This document shows, one piece after another, positions 46,201-56,199 of a stretch of DNA of 64,000 bases. A program made the position numbers and the translations under genes. Position 1 is the stretch's first letter; each line of letters starts with the position of its first letter. The notes beneath the pieces are model-generated. The model saw nothing but the letters and a program-made list of their open reading frames with translations. It did no database searches and was not told the DNA's origin. Origin of the DNA: Branchiostoma lanceolatum (Eukaryota; Chordata; Leptocardii; Amphioxiformes; Branchiostomatidae); assembly GCF_035083965.1 (NCBI RefSeq), contig NC_089738.1:2080501-2144500 (forward strand), read 5' to 3'.

Positions 46201-49200
46201 GGTAGAAATCGTTGATTTTTCTGTATATACTAGCAAGCATTTGTACAAATTGTTAATTACAGACAAAACTGAATCTCCATGTGTTGCTAAAAAGTGGTCC
46301 AAGCTAGTACAGAAGGATCCAACAGTTTGTGAAGTTCCATGGAAAGATAGAACTATAGAACTATAGACAGAAAATTATCAAATTTCATGTTTAAATTTTC
46401 CCGAATAATCAGAAACTTTTCAAATGGAAACTGATACCGTCACCTCTTTGCCAAATTTGTTTTGAAATAGAAGATGAAAAACACATGTTTCTTGAATGTA
46501 AAAGGCTAAAGAATTTTTGGGAAAAGTTAAAACAATTATTGAATTCGATTACTACTATCAAATACATTAATCTTGAAACACTAATATATGGTCTTCCAAG
46601 GAACTCACAACATCTTACCGCAGCAAACCATACGATAGCCATAGCTCAATTTTCAAAAGCTGGTGGCAGCATTAGGCGAATTATTATAAAGACATCGATC
46701 TGTTTTCTGTTTTCTTGAATGACCTCGTTTATATCCTTGAAATCGAGAAAAATATATCATACACAAAATCATTTGATAAATGGGGTGTTATTTTACGTTT
46801 GTTAGATAGCAATTGATATTGTATATGTTGTAAATATGTACATTGTAACCTCTTTATCATGTCCGGACTGTATCATGTAAATTGTACGTGTATGTACTTT
46901 ATAGTTCATACTCTATGTAAATACTTGAAAATTAATTAATTAATCAGATATCTAGCATATATAGTTCTCTCCATACAAAAGGCAAGTCATATAGCAACAT
47001 TCTGTTATGTATCTAAGCATTGCTCTCATGAGGTGCATAGTTTCATTATTGCAAGGGCTGCAGCAACAGCATACTTGTTTACTACCCTGGAAACACATGG
47101 ACATAAAACAGCAGTGGCACCACTGTTGATATTATATACTGTATCTTAATATGTAATACGTGTACATATTTACCTCTGTGCAAGAGGTAACTAGTTATGC
47201 TGCCTAGCTTTAACCATTTATATGTACGTTGCAATCTTGAAATAAAGTGTTTATGTCAAAAAAAGGAATGGACCGGGGACTGGGAAGGACCAAGGTGTGC
47301 CGTTACCGGAAAAATGCTAACATCCAAACGATATTTGTGTCGTTGTTTCAGATGAACGTTACGAGAAGTGCAGTTCTTGCGGTTATACAGACTTCAGCAC
47401 GGAGTTCTACGAAGATGTTGAGGTTTACATACAGTACGCAGATGACGTCATCCACAAGCCTAGAGTCTGGGCCACTGATATCCTCTATACTAATACAGCG
47501 AAAGTAAGAATACAAGAAGCATATATCCTTTGAAGTAGTAAATCGTTCATCCAATACTGGAGTGATATGTTTGCCTCTAGTTCTGGACGAATTTAAGTTG
47601 ATTTAATCTACCATTCCATCACGTGACCTTTTGGAGCAATGGATTACATGTACTAGGGTATTTTACAATGGCAGATAAAATAAAAAATAAGGAATTTGAA
47701 GAAAAAAAATTTTGGGAAGAAGCAAACGGTAGAATCAACTTCGAATCAACTTTCAGTGTAGAATTTTACATCATCTTCCGTAAAAACTGGCTCATGGAGC
47801 TACCCCCTCCCATTTACCATTTGTACCACAAATGGCACCAATACGACATGATTGCCATGAATCATGTAGCGAGATAGAGAGACATGCCTTTGAAGCAGTA
47901 AAGCCTTTAGTTTTAAAGTTTTGATTGGCCTTGACTTTGTCTCAAGTGTGGAATTTGACCTGCTCTTCCGTGAGAACTGCCTGGTTGAACTTGACAAGAT
48001 TCTCGACCCTGATAACATCCACGTGGTGCGGATTCTGGGTGGTGCGTTCGCCGCAGCGGTAAAACTTGAGGAGTGGGCCAAAGCTATCGAGTACGGCAAG
48101 AGGCTGGAACGGGCATTCGTGTAAGATACTGCAATCGTTTTTATTGCCTCCTTGTACGGAGGTTTTGGTGTTATCGTGTCTGCTTGTGCGTTTTCTTGCA
48201 TCTCCGCAGTGATGTGAATACAGTACAGTGGCAGGAGATAAATGGACTTTCGGAAAGTGGATGTCGACAAGAAGGTCAAATAGTTCCTCACATTCTGGAT
48301 TTCGTATGATAGGCACATCGTTGACATGTACACTGACAGGAAGTTAAGTCAAAGGTCCCTGAAAGGTCCCAAAATAGGTTCCTCATTTCCTATATTCAAT
48401 GTCCTGTTACATGTATGTCGGTTACCTTATGAGAGCCGGTGGAAAAGATGACTTAACAAGGTATAAAACAAGAAATTCACAAAGACAAACTATTTAACGA
48501 AGGTATGCGTTTTCGTTTTTTTACGGCTTCGTTTGCTTTTTGCTTTCTACTATTCCAGTCCACTCCATTAAACAATAATTACCAACACTCCCAAATCCAT
48601 AAAATACTCTCAAACAAAGATGAAAATAACCACAGGTCTGAATGACAACACATTTGATCATGCTTTTATCAAGTCAAGAACTAACCACATACCACATATC
48701 ATTTTTAAATTCAAAATGCAACAATAGCTTCTCGTCTTAAGCCATTTAACAGCCAACCAACGGCATCGAAAGCATAGATGGACATCTCTGTGGCGTTCAG
48801 ACATTATATTGGCTAGTGAGACTATTGTCTAGCTCTGGAACAGATACTTAAAGCGTTGTATATAATTGCATTTACCCGTCTTTACAGGCTATACCTGCCA
48901 CCAAACGAGCCAGATATCGGTCTCCTTTACTACAAGATGGGGAAGGCTTACTACCACCTGGACGACTTGGACAATGCTCTTAACAGCTTTCGAAAAGTAA
49001 GCATGCTTTGCTCCTAAAACGTGGATTTAAACATCCATCATCATCATGTCAGGCTGCTTCAACTTGGCTTCTTCAATCGTCCCTGTCTTTCATGATGCTC
49101 TGTGTATGTCCTAGATGGAACTGAACCCCAACATCCCGGACAAGTTGTTTCTAGACCATGTACTAGTAAAGTCTGTGGAGATAGGCCAACTGGCGAATAT

Positions 49201-50076
49201 CCGTAACTTAGTGTTCGGAGAAAGACGTCAAAGGCCAACTAAAGCAGTGCCTAGCGACCCCCGCCCCCTTTCTCTTTTAGCATTCAACAAATTCAATGTA
49301 CACCGGCAGTTACTTCTTTCTGGTACTTAAGGTTTGCTGAAGTAATGAATACGTATTTATTAGTCATTCTGTCATATCAGGTTCGCCACTTGAGTATCGC
49401 TGGGAATGACCCTGGCGTATCGGCCCGCTATCCGTCCTCTTCACTGCGTTAATCAGATATTCTCCCTCCTGTTGTTGGAGGAAAAGTTACCAAAGGAACA
49501 TAACAATTCTATTGAGACAACAAAGGTACATCGACTTTCGTAGGGTCTTTTACAACTATACAAACAACCGGATAGAAAAAGTTAACCTACCTACGTTATT
49601 CAAGAGGGAACGTGATTGGCTGGGAACATTCAATTCAACAGCAGAATTTGGGGGTGTCTGATTGGCTGACCACTAGACGTCGATTGTGTTGTGACCTCAC
49701 TGCGACCTTTATTGGATTTATGAAACCCTTCACTTCCACATCATTCGAATACCATGCAAAATGTATAAGGATGAATGAAAAGGCAACAAAGCACATAACG
49801 CGTAAGAAGTTTTTCTATGAAATTAGTTGAGCGCTCTGTTGAAGTTTCTCCGCGAGATCGCCGTCCTTTGAGATACATCATGGGCAGACCTGGCATAAGT
49901 GATATGAGTTGATTCATATTTTACAGGCTAAGAAGATGCTGGGTATCGCATACGGACGTGACAGTCAGCTGTCTGACTACGCCCAGGACTGGCTGGAGTT
50001 GTGCGGGGACTATGGCAGCAGCAGCGAAGAGGACGAAACCGATATCAATTCAGAAATCGACCGCAAAAGCTCCTGA
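31234..50076 (+). CDS. SMYD-family SET/MYND lysine methyltransferase
   Basis: Fourteen predicted exons: 31234-31412, 33952-34015, 35696-35797, 36187-36208, 36460-36575, 36776-36843, 37598-37700, 38440-38547, 39266-39326, 47352-47503, 47947-48120, 48888-48996, 49115-49165 and 49927-50076. This gives roughly 486 residues, like SMYD1-3. The N-terminal SET part (DKGRGLRCKKNGPPIKAGTL) is split by a MYND zinc finger with ligands at Cys52, 55, 67, 70, 76, 80, His88 and Cys92. The SET core has NHSC at 189-192 and the expected catalytic Tyr in HSYAE (about 223). Post-SET cysteines are FECQCSHC (244-249). Next comes an extra C-x2-C...C-x2-C pair (VKCPSCRAQ, EKCSSCGY), as seen in some SMYD4/arthropod SMYD proteins. 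TPR-like helices follow (AAVKLEEWAKAIEYGKRLER, YYKMGKAYYHLDDLDNALNS, KKMLGIAYGRD), then an acidic tail. All junctions are phase-compatible except exon 10 (ends phase 0) to exon 11 (needs two preceding bases), so a small exon or an indel is missing there. SMYD proteins methylate histone or cytosolic lysines; the substrate here is unknown. Confidence 0.85.
31440..33951. other. Intron 1 of the SMYD gene
   Basis: No exon-like sequence seen between 31413 and 33951. Part of it (31470-31830) is a diverged dispersed repeat ('gtaggtaggtttctgttggg', then a G12 run at 31620-31631). About 33640-33800 resembles the repeat at 17560-17930 ('ccaaagcttctcgagt', 'cttcttggcaacag'). Confidence 0.5.
34060..34326. 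mobile_element. MITE, family F
   Basis: Inverted ends GCTACGGTCACATTTG (34062) and CAAATGTGACCGTAGC (34310), with GC-rich subterminal CCCGGCCG words. It lies in intron 2 of the SMYD gene. The small ORF it contains is not conserved. Confidence 0.75.
36187..36208 (+). other. Predicted 22-nt microexon of the SMYD gene
   Basis: Flanked by CCTTTAG and GTGCAC. It encodes STRKYEQ plus one base. Without it, exon 3 (ends phase 0) cannot join exon 5 (which opens with the last two bases of a codon); 22 nt restores the frame as RILYRQ-STRKYEQ-DIEELK. The inserted residues sit where other SMYDs have a short linker after the MYND-proximal helix. Confidence 0.65.
36844..37165 (+). repeat. tRNA-like SINE, copy 1
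   Basis: Contains a B-box-like GGGTTCAAATCCC, preceded by two tandem 'ggttcgaatctaaaggtcct' units. The body ('aaaggctttttacacc', 'gagccacacctcgagt', 'ataacccaccacgctt', 'aaatagtagggatccat') is shared with the copy at 37735. It is not a functional tRNA: no anticodon arm can be drawn. Confidence 0.65.
37221..37461. mobile_element. Harbinger-like MITE, family C, copy 2
   Basis: Same family as 25389-25635: left AGCCCCCCCCCCTCACTG and CGGCACGCTGGTGGCGTCGC, right GACGCAATGAGGCCGTCAGC then GGGTCCAGGGGGCT. Flanks are TTA and TAA. It lies in the intron before the SET exon with NHSC. Confidence 0.8.
37735..37990 (+). repeat. tRNA-like SINE, copy 2
   Basis: B-box-like GAGTTCGAATCCC at about 37778, then 'gaaaggcacttcactcgcc', 'gagccacatctcgagc', 'acccaccacacttatc' and 'agtaggggaccatcccgg'. 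Starts directly after the SET exon 37598-37700. Confidence 0.7.
39600..39708 (-). repeat. Half-copy of the 28091-28470 inverted repeat
   Basis: Read on the minus strand: 'atgatccagcgctcacc', 'aagtcacgtgta', 'cataacgtggcgtcaca' and 'attattgtgttgga'. The central GACTG...CAGTCGAAA segment is missing and the CRE is mutated. It lies at the left edge of the intron 9 LINE. Confidence 0.65.
40824..44527. mobile_element. 3.7-kb TIR element carrying X-box-like motifs
   Basis: Inverted ends TAGTCTAGGCGATTGGTGCA and TTGCACGAATCGCCTAGACTA; the similarity continues inward for about 60 bp (CATAAAACTTGG / CCAAGTTTCATG). Flanked by TTA on both sides (40821-40823, 44528-44530). Excising it, with one TTA, rejoins the LINE reading frame. 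The left third holds repeats of about 165 bp ('actaaaaatgtctattttgg', 'attagcacatcagtaac'); the right third holds about 515-bp repeats with GTTGCCTAGCAAC. No transposase is visible. It contains the nested family B element at 41685-42036. Confidence 0.85.
41685..42036. mobile_element. Harbinger-like foldback element, family B, short copy
   Basis: 352 bp with ends AGCCCCCGTCACAAAT and AATTGTGACGCCGGCT, and TTA on both flanks (41682-41684, 42037-42039). It is nested in the 3.7-kb TIR element, beside a diverged family D fragment (about 41671-41681 and 42040-42200). Confidence 0.85.
44583..45430 (+). mobile_element. 850-bp non-autonomous element, copy 2
   Basis: Plus-oriented counterpart of 11933-12786. 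It is inserted in the LINE with AAAATA-type sequence on both sides ('gataaaata' at 44576 and 'aaaatagaa' at 45430). The long ORF 45284-46366 is a chance read-through from this element into LINE sequence. Confidence 0.75.
47755..47815 (+). pseudogene. Degenerate duplicate of SMYD exon 11
   Basis: TTTCAG is followed by TGTAGAATTTTACATC and CTTCCGTAAAAACTGG, encoding VEFYIIFRKNWLMEL. It mirrors the start of the genuine exon at 47947 (VEFDLLFRENCLVEL), including the acceptor and the leading T. Similarity then stops. The flank 'tttgaagtagtaaa' at 47530 and 'tttgaagcagtaaa' at 47888 shows the duplication covered intron sequence too. Confidence 0.65.
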
Positions 50077-51780
50077 TTTTGATCATGATTGACAAGAGCT
50101 GTCACGGGGTCGTGTGAATTATGTTGAAAGGCAAACTATATCCTGCAAACAGAATCATAATTGATTGGTTCACACGTCTCGTGTTTACAAACAACACATA
50201 AGACCATGGGTCTGAAAATGTGAAACATACATACACAAACAACACACAAGAAACTCATGCATGTACACACAATGACAACATTCTATTTATGGATGAATTC
50301 ATAGTCATGCCATATCACATCGACAGCATACACCACATGTATAGTATATCTTAACCATGCGACCTGTGAACAATGTACACCTGCACATGCACATACAGGT
50401 CAGACAGGTGTGGGGTCGGGCAAGCAACCACCTCCAGTCACAAGCAACATTAAACTTGCCCCGTCAAGTGTAACATAGCTAGCTCACCCTGTCTTCATCC
50501 ACAATTTCTTCTCAGTCTATTGAGTGGTTGTTGAATATAGGTTTTGCTGCTAATCCTTTAATATATACGCGAGCGCGGTGTATCTGCGGTGTATTAAATT
50601 AGGCATGGCAGTCATGGCGTCCCTTACTAGATAACACTTGTATTTAATAGTGGCGAGATATTAGAAACTGCAGAACAAGGGGCATTTCAGAAAATTACAG
50701 AAAACATCACAAAACTACCAGATAGCAATTTTGATAGCTCATCGCGTTTTGAAACAAATAAACAACATAGGAGTTGATCGCTACAAATAAATTCCGCACA
50801 AGGAATTCGTTTCATACCTCCTGTTCAGTGATATGTTATGTCTTGAAGGACAACCTGGGAATTAGATTTTGATTCACCTCTAGTGCATGGCGCTATGTAA
50901 ACCATCCCTTCTCTGTCCGATATTTTCCCTGTGTGTTACACATTACACGTTGTAATCTGAACACCACATTGGCAACCCAATATTTTCTGTAAACATCTAT
51001 GTAATCTTTAAATCAGTTCTCCGGCAAGAACTTGCTGTACTTTGTGCTCTTTGGTGGGGCTGGTTACGAACAGTGCGTGACGTCACAACTATGACTCCCG
51101 TGTAGCTAATATGGATGCCTGTTGGAATAACACATGTTTGATGGTCCCATATCTTATAAAGGAAACATGATTCAGAGACAAAACTCGGTCTGTCGAAAGA
51201 ACACATACTTTACTTCACGTAAAAAATTCTATTGAATTCACATTACAAATAAAAACAGTCATCTCTTCTACTATACGCTAACTATAGCATTAATTCACAT
51301 TTGCTTGATGTACAGTGTCCTAATAAACATTAATTTTAAGATACATTTGGCTGTGGAAGCGTGGAAATTTGTGTCCCCTGTCTTGAGCGTAACCGGGTTA
51401 AAGCTTCGGTCGCGCGCGTTGTTAACATGATGTCCAGTGTCAACTACGTAGAATTTACAAGGGTTGGCATAAGAAATGCGAGTCAAAGTACATTCCATTC
51501 AAAAGTATGTGTGTTTGAAATTAAAGGCATCCAGAGCATTTTATGAGTCTTGAAACTTGAATGAAAAAACTCCAATTTCTAGTCATTCCTACACATAGTA
51601 AGTTTCAATAACACTATACCATTACATATCGACATTAAAGGAGCAAAGATACGATGCCGTTGTGTGGTAAGAACTGATGAGTGATCCTGACTGTTCAAAT
51701 TTTTACTATATTGTGTGCAGATTGCAAGAATTCTAGGAATTGCACAGGAATGTGAAAGTCCATGGGACGATAACTCAAGA
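50077..51780. other. 3' flank of the SMYD gene, no further gene seen
   Basis: Contains AATAAA-bearing words (about 50755 and 50788) that could serve polyadenylation some 0.7 kb after the stop. ORFs at 50997-51206 and 51361-51546 lack recognisable features. Confidence 0.4.
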
Positions 51781-51799
51781 ATGCCTGGATGTATTGTCT

Positions 51800-52450
51800 T
51801 CATATTTTGTACGTGAGTAGGTCTGTGGGAGACCTTGTGATGATTGGATTTGGGCCCCCTAGCAACTTTCTATTGTAATATAGCTAAACTTTCAAATCTC
51901 GTCTTCTGAACATGCTATAGTCATGATTTTATTTTAGTGGTGGATAGCTCTTTGTTAGGAAAATATGCCTTGTAGATTTCGACCATCTAGCGGCCTTTTT
52001 GGAACTGCAGGAGCTGATTTTGACTCAAACTTTGAAAGAGAATAACGCAAGAATGTGATGATCATAATTTTTGTTGTGTAGATAGCTTAAGTGATGATTA
52101 ACATAATCATATGACAATTATGCAAATCAATATCAAATTTGCATAATTAATGAGGACAGTTAATAAATCAGCTGCATTTCATTATAGGACACTCAAACAC
52201 ATGACATATGTAACTGAGAAAGAGATAAGTATCGATAGATATCAATTATGCAAATAAATACTTAATTTGCATAATTAATGACAAAATACTATAAATCCAT
52301 AGTGGTTAATGATGGAGATTTCATTTTTGCACCATATGGAAGTTACGTAAATGTGGCCACTATTAGACACAAGTCTTTCATAGAGGGCCTCATTTTCATT
52401 ATCTATGAGGAGATGGTACGATATCTATTTTTGTGAAAACAAGATTTTCA
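51800..52450. repeat. Octamer-rich dispersed repeat, diverged copy
   Basis: Contains 'gatttgggccccctagcaac', 'gaatgtgatgatcataattt', 'gtagatagcttaa', and two octamer palindromes ('attatgcaaatcaatatc' / 'aatttgcataattaatgag' at 52118-52152; 'attatgcaaataaatac' / 'aatttgcataattaatg' at 52244-52280). Confidence 0.7.
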
Positions 52451-52839
52451 TACATTGGACAACTTGTGTTATTTTGGTAGAGAAGGTTATCGACTGATAT
52501 GATTTATGCGAGGCCCTTATTTGCATGTGGGCTAAAAACGAAAACGTTAACAGAGACCACCGTCGCCATGGCAACATCTTTTTATGTTGCCAATCTTGTT
52601 ATGTTTTGATTTTGCATTTTAACGGAGGTGGGCTCGTGAAGCTATAAGATCATCATGTAGCTTTTTTGTGACGCTTTTGAGCACTTTTGATAAGAAATCC
52701 TTACGTAAATGTGGTAAACAGTGGCATTAAATGTCCATTTCATAAAGATTATAGCAACTAGAATATTTCTAGTTTTCAAGCCTCATAAAATGCTCTGGGT
52801 GCCTTTAAGAACACAAAAAGAACATTTCGTGATAGCGGA

Positions 52840-53400
52840 AATCTACTTGGCGGCGTCGCCATTTTGTCTGTTATGATAATAAAAACGAATTATATGAAAT
52901 GTGTAAGCCTGGCATCTGCCCCAAAACGTTCTCTCCGAATTCGCTACTTGTACCGTTCCTCCAAGACCCCGTGGCCGTCTTCAGTTAGCAACGGCAAGGA
53001 ACCCTTGGAGACGTCGCCACCGGACTTACCGGGCTCGGTTCTCGTGCGTGTTCGTGAGGAGACGGCTTCACAGCGGGGGCTGTCGTGGTTCAGTGGCGCG
53101 GTGCAACCGGACCCACCGCCCGGGTGTGTGTCCGACATTCCCCCGGACCTGCCACCGGACAGCCCGAAAAGTTTCCGCGGACTCTCTCAGGCCTGTAGCC
53201 GCCGCTAGGACGAGAGATGCCGCCTCGACAAGATGACGTCGGTGCCGGGGCTTGTGACCGTGCCATCCCCGGTGGCGTTTATAACGGGACCTGGCGGGGT
53301 CCTCCCGCCGTCACTCTAAGCTGCTCGGCCCTCCCGCGCGAAGACTCCTGAGATCAGTGCAGTTTGTTTTCGGAGACAAACTGAAACTAACGGCTAACCG
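52840..53400. other. GC- and CpG-rich island of unknown nature
   Basis: Sharply more GC-rich than the flanks, with an open frame at 52864-53208 (+) encoding a Pro/Ser/Arg-rich peptide without a recognisable domain. Flanking sequences GACGTCGCCACCGGAC and GCGGCGTCGCCATTTTG are notable for CpG. It could be a promoter CpG island, a decayed repeat or an exon of an unidentified gene. No splice context was convincing. Confidence 0.35.
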
Positions 53401-54039
53401 AGAACATGTGTAATCACAGGAAAGATCGTAAGAAGAGTTCTTGAAATAAGGAACACAGACAGATTTCGTGATAGGAAAAGGTAACTCTATCGACATCGCC
53501 ATCTTGTTTGAAGCTGAACGTTGTTTCTTTTCATCTAGATCTAAATTTGTGACTTTTCCTGGAATTTCTAGATCCTATCTGTGCCATGCTGTAAAAACGT
53601 ACTTTTCAGCAGGTTGACCCCTCCTGTATTGAAAGAAAAAGATAAATAAACACCTTTTCTTTACTTGCTATAAAACACTACTTGGACTGTACAGAGATGC
53701 AATTGGTGTGGGTCAATATTTTTACCTCTTTAATTACCGCTTATCAAATTGCACTTTTCACACCTTGCACCACATACAACCCACGATTCCGTTGCTACAT
53801 GGGCATGTTAAGTTAGTCTGAGTGTCATCCTGTTTCAGTTCCAGGCTCTTAAAATAAACCAGGATAGTAATTGTCTGTGATACCACACCTTACAACAAGA
53901 TCCATTTCATGCATTTATCTTAAAAATTGAGCAGGTCACTAGCAAAGGAAATTAACAAACACCTCACCTACAATGTACACACTATAAATACTTCACGGAG
54001 AACTGTGTCCTACGGACTCTTCTTCTGGTTATCTTGTAA

Positions 54040-55290
54040 ATTGCCTGTCAGCCCTCATACATCCGAACAGGGTCCGTTTGGACCAAAGGTGTGAATTTGG
54101 AAGTGTCATTTGAACATTTTTGGTCCGGAAAAATCCTTCCATGAGTTTGTCAGTGAACATCTACTTAAATCTCTCCTAATTTTTTACAGTGATTGGCACA
54201 ATACTGGCGGCATTACATAGGGAAATCTGCGTTGAGTCTGACTGGGGTCCATTTGGACCCCAGCAAAGTGGGCAAATTTCCAAAACATGCTTTTAAGATC
54301 TGCCCTCTGTAACTCCTAAACTACTTATCGTATGACCACCAAATTTTTAGACGATGCACATGTGAACTAATATTTTCATAACAACTTTGTGTCGCTATGA
54401 CGTAATATGATGACTTAATGACGTCATTTATTTCATTCAATTGACTGAAAGAGGGTATTCCCGTAAAACTCAAAGGTATACAACAGAATGTCAACAACAA
54501 AAAAATGTGACTGATAAAATATAAAAGTCTGCTAAGACTTCTGCTGTGAATGGCAACGACGTCAACGTCATATAGTTATTAGCCATCAGTTGGTATCCAC
54601 TTTCTTGGATCGGCCATTTTGAATTTTTTAAAATACGATTTTATGACAATTTGAGCCCATAAAACACTGAAAATGAGTTGAAAACGTTCGTATTGATGGC
54701 TTTCGGTAAGAAAATACAATGTAATGACAACATTCATTCAAGGGACAATTACCCAGTCATACGTTTGCTAATATGGTCCGCCATCTTAAATTTCGATCAA
54801 TGACGTCAATAGATTAGGATAACCTATGGACATAGAATCATGAAAGTAACATTTGATTATAATGTAAGAAAACAAGTGTAGTTTCCCAAGTTTATTAAAA
54901 CATTATTGATGTAAAATGTGCCTGTCAATAACCCGTTGGCAACAGAAAAAAAAGTGAACTCACGTTATTAATTATAGAATTTTCTTGACTAAATTTCACG
55001 GAAAGTCTCCAAGTTTGGTGGCGCTAGCGTAAGCCATTCAGGACTTGTGCAACATAAGATTTGTCGTGGGCCTCAAAACCACGCTTCCGGGCTGAATAGG
55101 TTAGAGCAAAACTCGATCCTTCTGATCTTTTTGCATTCATTATGATGATGAACTAGAATTATTCACACCTAAAGGTGATTTTTACTAAACAAAACAATTC
55201 GGGTCCGTTTAGACCAGTTCGGTCATTTTAGTCGCAAAAACGTTCGGGTATTTCAGTTTAAATGTTACCCAAAATTCTTAAGATAAATAT
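54040..55290. repeat. piggyBac-like repeat relic
   Basis: 'gccctcatacatccgaac' with 'agggtccgtttggacc' on the left, GGGGTCCATTTGGACCCC at 54244 and 'cgggtccgtttagacc' at 55200. These match the end motifs at 27957-29690. Boundaries and target duplications could not be fixed. Confidence 0.4.
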
Positions 55291-55499
55291 CTACACACTC
55301 CGAAATATGTATATTATGAAAGCGAAAACAATTCTACAGTCACCAACTTCAAGACAAATTGAATTAGACATATAAGAAATACATCCACAACACTAGTTTG
55401 ACAAGGTAACACATCGGCAGCGAATTTCAAGCTAACTGGTTCAAATTTTCTCTAAAGATTCAAAATAGATTGTTTCTAGTATCCAGAAATGATTCATGC

Positions 55500-56190
55500 T
55501 ATATCATATATCGAAGAAAATTCGGAGACCTCATATCTCCATGAAATACTATGATTATGCAAAATGGGTTCCAGTTATCTACCAATATGAAATTACAGTA
55601 TTTTCTTATTAATTATGCATATTGCATAACTTTTATCTTACAACGTCCCTCTATTTCTCAGTTACATATTTTGCTTTTTTAATAGTCTTTCCATTGAAAG
55701 GAGTGGGTTTATAATCTTTCCCAATTACTTATGCAAATTAGATTCTGATTTGCATGATTACCATTTCATTATATAAAGCGTCATTTTAGTTTTTCATATC
55801 AAAACAAGTATACAGGTTTGGTTGTATATCCCTTTGTTGTTTGACCACTAGCTGTAGGGCCCCTGAGGGCAGGCCTTCCAGCAGGCGAGTATTTGTCCCA
55901 GTGTGGCAAGTAACGCGTGTTTGGCGTCACAACATGCATGAGTCCTAAAATGGAAAACTCTGTAAATATCAGGTTTTCCTCATTATCTACATGAAAAAAA
56001 TGGAGATATTGTTATTGGCGTGTCTGTGTGTCTGTCTTTCCGTGTTTCCGGACTAACAATTGTAGTCAGCATAACGCAAGAACCTGCGGATGGATTACGA
56101 TGATATTTGGTATGTGGGTAAGTGTTGGGGAGACAAGGGTCAAGTTCGATTTTGAGGCCGACTACATCATTTTAAGGGGGGGGGTGAAAT
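55500..56190. repeat. Octamer-rich dispersed repeat, two abutting parts
   Basis: 55520-55860 carries 'gacctcatatctccatg' and ATGCAAAT/ATTTGCAT pairs (55735-55760). 55976-56180 carries the other end ('catgaaaaaaatggagatat', 'ccgtgtttccggacta', 'gatggattacgatgatattt'). They are head-to-head relative to copy 2 at 10140. Confidence 0.65.
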
Positions 56191-56199
56191 GATACAGAT

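Larger units (their letters stand above)
39820..47263 (+). mobile_element. Tx1/L1-like LINE in SMYD intron 9, split by two DNA elements
   Basis: Pieces 39820-40823, 44528-44582 and 45431-47263 together form one plus-strand element. The RT part has VTQMKHGKSPSSDGFTVEFH, AYIKGRFINQNIRLLLDT, LLFLDLKKAFNSLEWNFLF, KRGIRQGCPLSA and QVADDTTLLL. The thumb/C-terminal part has KIENILHTWKNRNITLYGK, NFLWSGKKDKIRRSVIIS and the cysteine motif CQICFEIEDEKHMFLEC. It ends with AATAAA and an A7 tail at about 47263. Stops and frameshifts (near 40100, 40140, 46366 and 46718) make it inactive. The 5' part is missing. Confidence 0.85.

Noticed and set aside
45284-46366. 360-codon open frame resembling a new gene
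   Set aside because: It begins in a non-coding 850-bp element and runs by chance into LINE sequence in the same frame.
47623-47877. 84-codon frame as an extra SMYD exon
   Set aside because: Only a short part matches exon 11 and it is then interrupted; treated as a degenerate exon duplicate.
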